Notes under the pieces: generated by a model
What the model was told of the DNA's origin: nothing
Databases searched by the model: none
What the model saw: the letters and a program-made list of their open reading frames with translations, nothing else
In this document: one piece after another, positions 1 to 6,373 of the stretch
Layout: every line of letters begins with the position of its first letter
How positions within the stretch are numbered: position 1 is the first letter of the stretch
Source of the DNA: Pararoseburia sp963661325
GTDB taxonomy: Bacteria > Bacillota > Clostridia > Lachnospirales > Lachnospiraceae
Length of the DNA stretch: 31,033 nt
Direction of reading: 5' to 3'
Assembly: GCA_963661325.1 (NCBI GenBank)
Contig: CAVLBP010000011.1
Location: 1-31,033, forward strand
Made by a program: the position numbers and the translations under genes

Positions 1-31
1 AACTTAGCCATGTAGGCCTCAAAGAGATTTT

Positions 32-59
32 TTGATGAAGTTTTTATACGAATTATCTT
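32..59 (+). promoter_or_regulatory. possible promoter of the structured RNA
   Basis: TTGATG at 32-37 and TATCTT at 54-59 are separated by 16 bases. This would start a transcript near position 66 that ends at the terminator at 184-226. Both boxes are imperfect, so this is a weak call that depends on the RNA being real. Confidence 0.3.
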
Positions 60-65
60 GCAAAG

Positions 66-226
66 TAGTAAGTTTTTTCTTATCATAGTAGTGGACATCA
101 AGTTGACTGCTGATGCTACAGGCAACCATTTATTAGGGTATGACCCTGCACCGAACCTGTACTGCAGCGCTTGGGGAATGTGAGAGAAAGAACGAACTGT
201 GGTTGGGGCTGTTCTTTCTCTTTTTT
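66..226 (+). ncRNA. candidate structured non-coding RNA, class not identified
   Basis: No credible protein is encoded here. The sequence can fold into a long interrupted hairpin. ACAT (95-98) pairs with ATGT (178-181), CAAG (99-102) with CTTG (170-173), GCTG (109-112) with CAGC (165-168), and TACAGG (117-122) with CCTGTA (156-161). An inner hairpin pairs AGGGT (135-139) with ACCCT (143-147). An intrinsic terminator follows within three bases. A transcript of about 160 bases forming a bulged rod and ending at its own terminator resembles 6S RNA architecture, but I cannot match a 6S consensus. It could instead be a leader whose downstream gene was lost, since the next coding sequence is a truncated exporter gene. 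The 5' end is uncertain. Confidence 0.35.
184..226 (+). terminator. intrinsic terminator
   Basis: GAGAAAGAAC (184-193) pairs perfectly with GTTCTTTCTC (211-220), and six T residues follow (221-226). It ends whatever is transcribed from the left edge and isolates the downstream exporter remnant from upstream promoters. Confidence 0.85.
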
Positions 227-281
227 GTTACTTAAAGACTATACGGGAAAGTAGGGAAATGGTCAAGACTATGCAGATAAA

Positions 282-306
282 AACGTGCCGCAAAAAACGG
301 CACGTT
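282..306. other. perfect 9-bp hairpin in the gap before the broken exporter gene
   Basis: AACGTGCCG (282-290) and CGGCACGTT (298-306) form a perfect stem with a seven-base loop. Read on the minus strand it is followed by a short T run, so it could end minus-strand transcription; no T run follows on the plus strand. Otherwise I see no gene in 227-361. Confidence 0.5.
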
Positions 307-361
307 GTGATAGACAGTATGAAGGAGAAGCCGAATTTAATCTGCGGTAAAGCTGCCGTAG

Positions 362-610
362 GTGGGAACTATAATTCGACGCGTGACATGTATGGGACTT
401 CCGGTTTCACAGGACAAGATCGTGATCGGCTGTATCATGCCACTGGTGCCAGGGATTGCCTTTACGACTTCCATCCGTGATTTTTATAACAGTGATTATC
501 TGTCAGGTGTGATCCACCTTTTGGACACACTGTTGACAGCGCTCTTTATTTCAGTTGGCGTTGGTCTGACAATCTATATTTTTCAGAGTTTGGGAGGTGT
601 CATGTCATGA
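362..610 (+). pseudogene. 3' remnant of a threonine/serine exporter large subunit (ThrE/YjjP type)
   Basis: From about position 392 the frame encodes the typical C-terminal end of the ThrE/DUF1212 family: a DKIVIG stretch, MPLVPGIAFTTSIRDF, then a hydrophobic segment. The family protein is normally about 250 residues; only the last 70 or so are present. The frame upstream (296-361) is full of stops and holds no recognisable ThrE sequence, so the first two thirds are missing rather than merely frameshifted. The GTG at 362 is the only upstream start in frame and has no good ribosome binding site. The stop overlaps the ATG of the partner subunit (ATGA at 607-610), which is the usual arrangement for this two-gene exporter. 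I infer an ancient deletion or rearrangement with its junction near 390. Confidence 0.7.
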
Positions 611-1068
611 TCGGAACGATTTTCTTGCATTTTATCATTGCTATGATCGCAACTTTAGCCTTTGCAGTTCTGTTTCAGGCACCCAAATCAGAATGGGGCT
701 TATGTGGACTGACTGGCGGCGTGGGCTGGTTGGTCTATGAGTATCTGCATTTACAGCAGGGCTGGCATCTGATGCTGGCGATGATCGTGGCAACGCTGGC
801 ATTGACTCTGCTTTCCCGCCTTTTTGCGGTACTTCGCAAGCATCCGGTAACGGTATATCTGCTGTCAGGGATCTTTCCGCTCGTGCCGGGAGCCGGAATC
901 TACTATGCAGCCTTTTATCTGATCAGTGGTAATATGGAAATGTTTTCGACTAAAGGAACCGAGACCATTGAGACGGCAGGGGCGATCGTTATCGGGATCA
1001 TCCTTGCCATGGGATTGCCGCAGGCATGGCTCAACCGTCTGGCAAAGAAGGAAAAGAAAGCAATATAA
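607..1068 (+). CDS. threonine/serine exporter small subunit (ThrE_2/YjjB type)
   Basis: This 153-residue integral membrane protein has four or five hydrophobic segments. It carries the family's central motif (SGIFPLVPGAGIYYAAFYLI, residues about 87-106) and a short basic C-terminus (RLAKKEKKAI). In this family it pairs with the larger ThrE/YjjP-type subunit to export small amino acids from the cytosol. It looks intact and full length. The start is chosen at 607 because the ATG follows GGGAGGTG with normal spacing and overlaps the upstream stop. Since the larger subunit is only a remnant here, this protein is either an orphan or works with a partner encoded elsewhere. A shared terminator follows directly. 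Confidence 0.8.
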   Translation: MIGTIFLHFIIAMIATLAFAVLFQAPKSEWGLCGLTGGVGWLVYEYLHLQQGWHLMLAMIVATLALTLLSRLFAVLRKHPVTVYLLSGIFPLVPGAGIYYAAFYLISGNMEMFSTKGTETIETAGAIVIGIILAMGLPQAWLNRLAKKEKKAI

Positions 1069-1078
1069 AGCATAAGAT

Positions 1079-1109
1079 AAACGCCGGAGATCAGAAGTCT
1101 CCGGCGTTT
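1079..1109. terminator. bidirectional terminator between convergent genes
   Basis: AAACGCCGGAGA (1079-1090) and TCTCCGGCGTTT (1098-1109) form a 12-bp stem with a seven-base loop and T runs on both strands. It serves the exporter gene and the convergent minus-strand gene. The stop codon of the minus-strand gene lies in the loop, so one stem arm is also coding sequence. Confidence 0.85.
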
Positions 1110-2494
1110 TCCCATGTCATGCCGCCATCCTTGGAAATAAATTTTACACCGGAGTCTGCACCTGCCTCCGGTCTTGCCAAGACAACCAGTTGGTCTTTGT
1201 CCTGACGTGGCATATCATAGTAATACTGGTCCACACCGGCACCAGGAAATGCAATCTGTGTAAAAGTTTTTCCACCATCATCGGTCCGGTAGAGATAAGA
1301 CCAATCCTGTCCGGCACAGGTCAGACCGATAATGCCATTGTTTTCATCAAAAAAGACCAGTCCCTCTGTTATGCCGATCATACCGACAAAGGGATCTTCA
1401 TTTATCATTTCCCAATTTTCGCCGCCATCAGTTGTCTTTTGCAGACCATAAAAACGGCTTCCGGCAGCTGCGTCTATGATCTGAAAACGCCAACCGACAG
1501 AGTCCGAGAGATAAAAACAGAGATTACCGTTTTCATCTGTGAATGATTTTCCGATGCTAGAGGAACTATCTGTTGATATATCGGTGTCTTCCGGCACTTT
1601 CTGATCTTCCCATGAGGTATAGACTGGGGCTGCCATATAGCGAATGGGAGTGATGGTGCCGAGATCCGGCATATGTAGGGAAAGTTCATAGCCCTTGACG
1701 GAACCACCCTGGTCCAATTTTTGAATTTCATCGGGATCTCCGGATACTGCGATCAGTCCATCTTTTGTTTCAAAAGACCGACTGCCCAGATAGAGTAGTT
1801 CATAGGTCTGCGTGTCATAATTTTGACTCCAGTTGGCGACCTGTTCCTGCCAGTCAGACTGCGCCATGAGATCCTCCATAGGGGAAAGAAGAGTGTCAGT
1901 GTCATAATTCGCGTTAGCATAACCGTCCATAGTTACTGTGATTTTTTTATCTGAGGTTGACTGATAGGAGATGAGATAAGTCTTGGTTTCATCCTGTTCA
2001 TTTTTTCCGTATAGGAAACCTTCAATGGCAGTGATGTGTCCATCTGCTTTGAAATCGATTGTAAACTGCTCGGCAATATAGAGTGTATCAGGCAGATTTA
2101 GGGAAGCATCCAGATCATCTAGGATGCCCTGTAAGCCGGTAGAATATATGTTGTCATGTTTTAAAGCTACCTGACGCTCATGCATGAGTTCGTCTATTTT
2201 CCAGGACAGTTTTCCGTTATAAGGAATGGCGGAATAGATGATGCTGGATGCAAAGAGAGCAGTTGCACCGATTATGGTCATCAATTTCACAAGGAAAGTC
2301 GTCTTACTTTTAATCTTTGGGGCATTTGTGATGAGTCGATAGATCAGGGCAGCACAAAATACAAGCAGACCAAGCAACATCCAGAGCAGGTGTCTTTTGG
2401 CTCCACCGTAGCGGCATAGGGCACTCAGGTGGTAGAAATCAAAAATATAACAGAGGATCATCAGGCTTTCAGCGACCAGTTTTTTATTTTTCAT
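1091..2494 (-). CDS. membrane-anchored protein with three Asp-box (BNR-like) repeats
   Basis: The protein has 467 residues and no function I can name. Three hydrophobic segments lie near residues 5-28, 35-57 and 67-91, followed by a large region that is probably outside the cell. The C-terminal third carries three Asp-box motifs (TTDGGENW at 354-361, DDGGKTF at 405-411, SKDGGMTW at 454-461). Their DGG cores at 356, 406 and 456 are exactly 50 residues apart. Asp boxes mark blades of sialidase-like, sortilin-like and YCF48-like beta-propellers. Three visible boxes are too few for a full propeller unless other blades are degenerate, and no sialidase catalytic residues are evident. The start at 2494 follows AAGGAG at good spacing. 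The gene is divergent from marR and ends in the loop of the shared terminator. Confidence 0.7.
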   Translation of the reverse strand: MKNKKLVAESLMILCYIFDFYHLSALCRYGGAKRHLLWMLLGLLVFCAALIYRLITNAPKIKSKTTFLVKLMTIIGATALFASSIIYSAIPYNGKLSWKIDELMHERQVALKHDNIYSTGLQGILDDLDASLNLPDTLYIAEQFTIDFKADGHITAIEGFLYGKNEQDETKTYLISYQSTSDKKITVTMDGYANANYDTDTLLSPMEDLMAQSDWQEQVANWSQNYDTQTYELLYLGSRSFETKDGLIAVSGDPDEIQKLDQGGSVKGYELSLHMPDLGTITPIRYMAAPVYTSWEDQKVPEDTDISTDSSSSIGKSFTDENGNLCFYLSDSVGWRFQIIDAAAGSRFYGLQKTTDGGENWEMINEDPFVGMIGITEGLVFFDENNGIIGLTCAGQDWSYLYRTDDGGKTFTQIAFPGAGVDQYYYDMPRQDKDQLVVLARPEAGADSGVKFISKDGGMTWENAGDF

Positions 2495-2535
2495 GGAAAA
2501 CTCCTTTATTTTTGCCTAGTAATACATCTTTACTA

Positions 2536-2564
2536 CTTATAACACCAATAAAAAAAGAAGTAAA
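2536..2564 (-). promoter_or_regulatory. probable promoter of the Asp-box membrane protein gene
   Basis: On the minus strand TTTACT (2559-2564) and TATAAG (2536-2541) are spaced by 17 bases. An imperfectly conserved dyad, TAGTAA-N7-TTACTA at 2517-2535, lies just downstream near the expected start of transcription. The -35 box is weak. Confidence 0.45.
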
Positions 2565-2610
2565 TCTGCTTCACGAATATTTCATAATAAATAGGAACAA
2601 TATTATGCTA

Positions 2611-2639
2611 TTGACAAACATAAAGATTACCCATATAAT
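2611..2639 (+). promoter_or_regulatory. perfect consensus promoter of the marR-MATE operon
   Basis: TTGACA (2611-2616), a 17-base spacer and TATAAT (2634-2639) match the vegetative sigma factor consensus exactly. Such a strong promoter fits a gene pair normally held off by its repressor. Confidence 0.85.
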
Positions 2640-2655
2640 TACCAATGGTAATTAT
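2635..2655. promoter_or_regulatory. likely MarR operator
   Basis: ATAATTACC and GGTAATTAT form a perfect inverted repeat around AAT. It covers most of the -10 box and the expected transcription start of the operon, so a bound dimer would block RNA polymerase. The size (about 21 bases, AT-rich, two-fold symmetric) is typical of MarR sites. That the MarR protein encoded 27 bases downstream binds it is inference. Confidence 0.7.
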
Positions 2656-2681
2656 CAAAAGCAACTATATGGAGAAATAAT

Positions 2682-3134
2682 ATGGAAATAAAAACGATCA
2701 AGGCGATGTTTGATGCCTGTTATCAGGCAAAACGGGTGCGAGAACTTCTTCCGCCTCTGCCGGAAGGAGTCAGTCCTTCCTATATTCATTATTTAGACAC
2801 CATTACCATGCTGGAGAAAAAGGGAATCCGTGTCAAAGTTTCTGACATCAGCGAGGCTTTGTCTATCCCCCGTCCGGGCGTGACGCGTACCGTCAAGGAG
2901 ATGGAGCAACGAGGCTATCTGCACAAGCAGAGTTCCGAAAGTGACGGCAGGATCACCTATCTTTCTCTTACCGAGGCAGGAAAGGAACTGTCAAAGAAAT
3001 ATGACAGGCAGTATTTTCGTCAGATCCAGCCATTTTTTGATGGCATTACAGAAGAAGAAGCAGACAATATGATCCGAACCATCGAAAAGATGTATGAGAT
3101 CATGGCAGAAAGGAGTATTACGATCGATGAATGA
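2682..3134 (+). CDS. MarR-family transcriptional regulator
   Basis: This 150-residue protein has the winged helix-turn-helix of MarR regulators. The recognition region is at about residues 52-80 (VSDISEALSIPRPGVTRTVK), followed by the wing (KQSSESDGRITYLSLTEAG), with helical dimerisation segments at both ends. The start is fixed by GGAG at 2671-2674, seven bases from the ATG. The gene overlaps the MATE transporter gene by eight bases. Family members commonly repress themselves and an adjacent efflux pump, and lose DNA binding when a phenolic or drug-like ligand binds. The operator over the promoter supports that role here; the ligand cannot be read from sequence. Confidence 0.88.
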   Translation: MEIKTIKAMFDACYQAKRVRELLPPLPEGVSPSYIHYLDTITMLEKKGIRVKVSDISEALSIPRPGVTRTVKEMEQRGYLHKQSSESDGRITYLSLTEAGKELSKKYDRQYFRQIQPFFDGITEEEADNMIRTIEKMYEIMAERSITIDE

Positions 3135-4473
3135 TAAAGCAGATTTTACACAGGGGAGTATTTTAAAAAAATTATTTTGGTTTATGCTGCCTATTTTGGG
3201 AGCCTTGGTTTTACAGGCGGCTTATGGTGCAGTCGACCTGCTTGTGGTAGGTCGTTTTGGTTCGACAGAGGGCCTTTCTGCCGTTTCCACCGGTAGTCAG
3301 GTCTTAAATCTTGTCACTTTTGTTGTGACGCAGCTTGCCATGGGCGTTACCGTCCTGATCGCAAGATACTTAGGAGAAAAGAGAGAAGAATCCATTGGCT
3401 CTGTCCTTGGCGGGGCGGTTGCGGTATTTGCCGTGGTATCGGTGGTGCTTTTCGCTCTTTTGGTATTTCTCGCCAGACCGATCTCTGTCATCATGCAGGC
3501 ACCGCAGGAGGCACTTACCCTTACTGCGTCTTATGTCCGTATTTGTGGCTGTGGTATCTTTTTTATTGTGGCATACAATCTTCTGGCTGCAATTTTTCGA
3601 GGACTGGGAGACAGCAAGTCGCCGCTTCTGTTTGTCCTTGTCGCATGTATTGTAAATATCATAGGGGATCTGGTCTTCGTAGCAGGCTTGCATATGGATG
3701 CGGCAGGCGCAGCGTTGGCAACGGTCATGGCGCAGGCAGTCAGTGTTGCTTGTGCGATCGGTCTGCTTGTCAAAAAGAAATTGCCATTTACCATCAAAAA
3801 GTCTGATTTTGGCTTCAACACCCAGTGTAAAAAATTCTTGTCGATCGGATTGCCTCTGGCTTTGCAGGAATTTTTGACCCAACTTTCCTTTCTTGCCCTT
3901 TGTGCTTTTGTCAATCGTCTGGGACTGGAGGCGTCCTCCGGTTATGGCGTTGCATGTAAGATCGTCAACTTTGCTATGCTGATCCCGAGTTCTCTCATGC
4001 AGTCCATGGCGTCCTTTGTCTCACAAAATGTGGGCGCGGGCAACCAGAAGCGTGCCAAGAAAGCCATGTTTACGGGCATTGGCATAGGACTGGTCTTTGG
4101 GTGTCTGGTATTTGCACTGGTGCTGTTAAAGGGAGATCTGCTGGCAGGTATCTTTACCACAGATCCGGCAGTGATCGCCAATGGTTTTGCCTACCTCAAG
4201 GGTTTTGCACCAGAGACGATCGTAACGGCAGTACTCTTTTCTATGATCGGGTATTTCAACGGCAATAACCAGACCCTCTGGGTCATGGTGCAGGGCTTGG
4301 TGCAGACCCTTTTGGTACGTCTGCCGTTTGCCTATATCATGAGCATCCAGCCAAACGCCAGCCTGACAAAGATCGGACTTGCGGCACCGGTATCAACGAT
4401 CGTTGGTATTATTTTAAATGTGCTCTTTTATCTGCATCTGAGCCGGAAAAAGAAGGATGTCTTAGCAAATTAG
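3127..4473 (+). CDS. MATE-family multidrug efflux transporter
   Basis: The protein has about 448 residues and twelve predicted membrane segments in two similar halves, as expected for the MATE (NorM/DinF) family. These pumps use a sodium or proton gradient to expel cationic or amphipathic compounds. Recognisable family sequence includes PILGALVLQAAYGAVDLLVV near the N-terminus, FRGLGDSKSP in the first half, and SIGLPLALQEFL opening the second half. I prefer the ATG at 3127 over one at 3094: the protein then begins MNDKADFTQGSILKK, the usual MATE N-terminus, and AGGAG at 3111-3115 lies eleven bases upstream inside marR. It is translationally coupled to marR, so substrate-triggered derepression is likely. 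Confidence 0.88.
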   Translation: MNDKADFTQGSILKKLFWFMLPILGALVLQAAYGAVDLLVVGRFGSTEGLSAVSTGSQVLNLVTFVVTQLAMGVTVLIARYLGEKREESIGSVLGGAVAVFAVVSVVLFALLVFLARPISVIMQAPQEALTLTASYVRICGCGIFFIVAYNLLAAIFRGLGDSKSPLLFVLVACIVNIIGDLVFVAGLHMDAAGAALATVMAQAVSVACAIGLLVKKKLPFTIKKSDFGFNTQCKKFLSIGLPLALQEFLTQLSFLALCAFVNRLGLEASSGYGVACKIVNFAMLIPSSLMQSMASFVSQNVGAGNQKRAKKAMFTGIGIGLVFGCLVFALVLLKGDLLAGIFTTDPAVIANGFAYLKGFAPETIVTAVLFSMIGYFNGNNQTLWVMVQGLVQTLLVRLPFAYIMSIQPNASLTKIGLAAPVSTIVGIILNVLFYLHLSRKKKDVLAN

Positions 4474-4553
4474 AGGATATGGGAAATGATTTGTGCTATA
4501 ATATCGGGCATAAAAGTGGTTGCATACAGGCACATGACGCAGGAGGATAGACT

Positions 4554-5432
4554 ATGGAAATCCGGGTACTCCGATATTTTCTTACGGTAGCAAAAGAGCA
4601 GAGTTTTACCAAGGCAGCAGAAGTCTTACACATTACACAACCGACCTTATCGCGCCAACTGGCGGGCTTGGAAAAAGACTTGGGCGTATGTCTGTTTGAT
4701 CGGAGTGGACATCGCATCACCCTGACCGAAGAGGGACTCCTCTTAAGACGACGTGCGCTGGAAATCGTAGATATGGAAGAAAAGATCGTGGATGAACTGC
4801 GCGGAAATCAGGAACCGATCGCCGGGAAGATCACGATCGGCTGTGGCGAGTTCATGGCAGTGGAAACGCTGGCAAAAATATGTCGGTCTTATTGCAAAAA
4901 ATATCCTTTGGTACAATTTGCCATACATACGGGAACGGCAGATACGATCCTGGAAATGATGAGTAAGGGGATCGTGGATATCGGCTTGTTCTTAGAGCCT
5001 GTCAGCACAGAAAATCTGGATTATATCCGCCTGCCGGAAAGCGATCAGTGGGTCGTGGCAATGAAAGCAGATGATCCGCTTGCAAAAAAGGATACGATCA
5101 CAAAAGAAGATCTCAAACACCTGCCTTTGATCCTGCCGGAACGAACCAATATACAGAGTGAATTGGCAAACTGGTTTGGCAAGGACTTTCAAAAACTGCA
5201 TATCGTAGCAACCAGCAATCTGGGCACCAATGCCGGTGTGCTGGCTTTGGAAGGTATTGGTTATCCCATTTCTATTGAAGGCGCGGTGCGTTATTGGCGA
5301 GAAGATCTTTTGGTACAAAAAAGGTTGTCTCCAACCATAGAAACCAGTACGGTCATAGCATGGAGAAGAAATATCCCATACTCTCCGGCGGTAGAATATT
5401 TTATAAAAGATTTGAATGCCTATAAGGCATAA
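4554..5432 (+). CDS. LysR-family transcriptional regulator
   Basis: This 292-residue protein has the standard LysR plan. An N-terminal helix-turn-helix (residues 1-60; FTKAAEVLHITQPTLSRQLA and DLGVCLFDR are typical) is joined by a linker helix to a substrate-binding domain (about 90-290) of the periplasmic-binding-protein fold. AGGAGG at 4541-4546 precedes the ATG. It is read in the same direction as the decarboxylase/cupin gene 114 bases downstream, which is a plausible target. LysR proteins usually activate when a small effector binds. A TATAAT at 4497-4502 could be its -10 box, but I see no good -35. Confidence 0.88.
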   Translation: MEIRVLRYFLTVAKEQSFTKAAEVLHITQPTLSRQLAGLEKDLGVCLFDRSGHRITLTEEGLLLRRRALEIVDMEEKIVDELRGNQEPIAGKITIGCGEFMAVETLAKICRSYCKKYPLVQFAIHTGTADTILEMMSKGIVDIGLFLEPVSTENLDYIRLPESDQWVVAMKADDPLAKKDTITKEDLKHLPLILPERTNIQSELANWFGKDFQKLHIVATSNLGTNAGVLALEGIGYPISIEGAVRYWREDLLVQKRLSPTIETSTVIAWRRNIPYSPAVEYFIKDLNAYKA

Positions 5433-5438
5433 TACGGC

Positions 5439-5483
5439 ATACTGTATAAGTAATAGACATAACAGAACATAGGATTATATAAT
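5439..5483 (+). promoter_or_regulatory. promoter and possible LysR site before the decarboxylase/cupin gene
   Basis: TAGACA (5454-5459) and TATAAT (5478-5483) are spaced by 18 bases. Just upstream, ATAC-T-GTAT (5439-5447) is a small inverted repeat centred about 47 bases before the expected start, where LysR activators often bind. The promoter is well supported; the LysR link is inference. Confidence 0.55.
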
Positions 5484-5526
5484 GAATGCGTAAGTTAGCG
5501 ATGGATGCTTTTTGCGCATTCTTTTT
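5484..5526 (+). terminator. terminator-like hairpin after the LysR gene
   Basis: GAATGCG (5484-5490) can pair with CGCATTC (5515-5521), followed by TTTTTA. The loop is long (24 bases) and the hairpin lies just downstream of a promoter, so it may end read-through from the LysR gene. Only part would be in transcripts starting near 5490. Confidence 0.45.
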
Positions 5527-5546
5527 ATGAAGGAGAGGATAAGATT

Positions 5547-6314
5547 ATGGCAAAGATCACACAGACAGCAGGAAGAAATGCACTCGGTGAATTTGCACCG
5601 GAATTTGCGCATTATAATGATGATGTTCTCTTTGGGGAGAACTGGAACAATGAGGACATAGATGTAAAGACCAGAAGTATCATTACCGTAGTAGCCCTGA
5701 TGGCATCCGGTATCACGGATTCTTCCCTGAAATTTCATCTGGAAAACGCCAAGGCACATGGGGTAACGCAAAAAGAGATTGCGGCTGTCATCACACATGT
5801 TGCTTTTTATGCAGGCTGGCCAAAGGGCTGGGCAGTCTTTAATCTGGCGAAGGAAGTCTGGAATGTGGGCGAAGGAGATCTCCCATATGAGGATGAGGCG
5901 ATGAGAGCCCATGCCAAAGAGATGGTATTTCCGATCGGCAATCCAAATGACGGATTCGCCCAGTATTTTAGCGGACGCAGTTTCTTAGCACCGGTTTCGA
6001 CCAGTCAGGTGGGCGTTTTTAATGTGACCTTTGAACCGGGCTGCCGCAACAACTGGCATATCCACCATGCAAAATCCGGTGGCGGTCAGATCCTTGTCTG
6101 CGTAGCCGGACGTGGCTATTATCAGGAAGAAGGCAAAGAGGCAGTGGAGATGAAACCGGGCGACTGCATCAATATTCCGGCAGAAGTCAAGCATTGGCAT
6201 GGCGCTGCACCGGATGCATGGTTTTCACATCTTGCCATCGAAGTACCGGGCGAGGAAACTTCCAATGAATGGTGCCAGCCGGTGACAGATGAAGAATATG
6301 GAAAATTGCAGTAA
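5547..6314 (+). CDS. carboxymuconolactone decarboxylase / cupin fusion protein
   Basis: The protein has 255 residues and two fused domains. Residues about 15-100 resemble the carboxymuconolactone decarboxylase (AhpD-like) helical domain (TRSIITVVALMASG, HLENAKAHGVTQKEI, YAGWPKGW), but lack the CxxC of true AhpD. Residues about 150-230 form a cupin with a metal-binding WHIHH motif and a second motif ending in HWHGAAPDAWFSHLAI; glutamine (GGGQILV) stands where many cupins have glutamate, as in several related cupins. The reaction is unknown; such fusions often sit beside LysR genes and are suspected to handle reactive or aromatic compounds. The ATG at 5547 is preferred to one at 5505 because AAGGAGAGG precedes it and it starts the conserved sequence. 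Confidence 0.8.
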   Translation: MAKITQTAGRNALGEFAPEFAHYNDDVLFGENWNNEDIDVKTRSIITVVALMASGITDSSLKFHLENAKAHGVTQKEIAAVITHVAFYAGWPKGWAVFNLAKEVWNVGEGDLPYEDEAMRAHAKEMVFPIGNPNDGFAQYFSGRSFLAPVSTSQVGVFNVTFEPGCRNNWHIHHAKSGGGQILVCVAGRGYYQEEGKEAVEMKPGDCINIPAEVKHWHGAAPDAWFSHLAIEVPGEETSNEWCQPVTDEEYGKLQ

Positions 6315-6320
6315 ATAAGG

Positions 6321-6350
6321 AAATGCCTACCATACGGTAGGCATTTTTAT
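6321..6350. terminator. bidirectional terminator
   Basis: AAATGCCTACC (6321-6331) and GGTAGGCATTT (6336-6346) form an 11-bp stem with a four-base loop, with T-rich flanks on the plus strand. It separates the cupin gene from the convergent thrS. Confidence 0.85.
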
Positions 6351-6373
6351 ACTTTCTATATACCAGATATATC

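Noticed and set aside
199..480. 93-residue frame across the region before the exporter remnant
   Set aside because: It starts inside the terminator loop, has no binding site or family features, and runs out of frame through the ThrE remnant.
3370..3914. Overlapping open frames of 127-170 residues antisense to the MATE gene
   Set aside because: They have no binding sites or domains and sit within a clear transporter gene.
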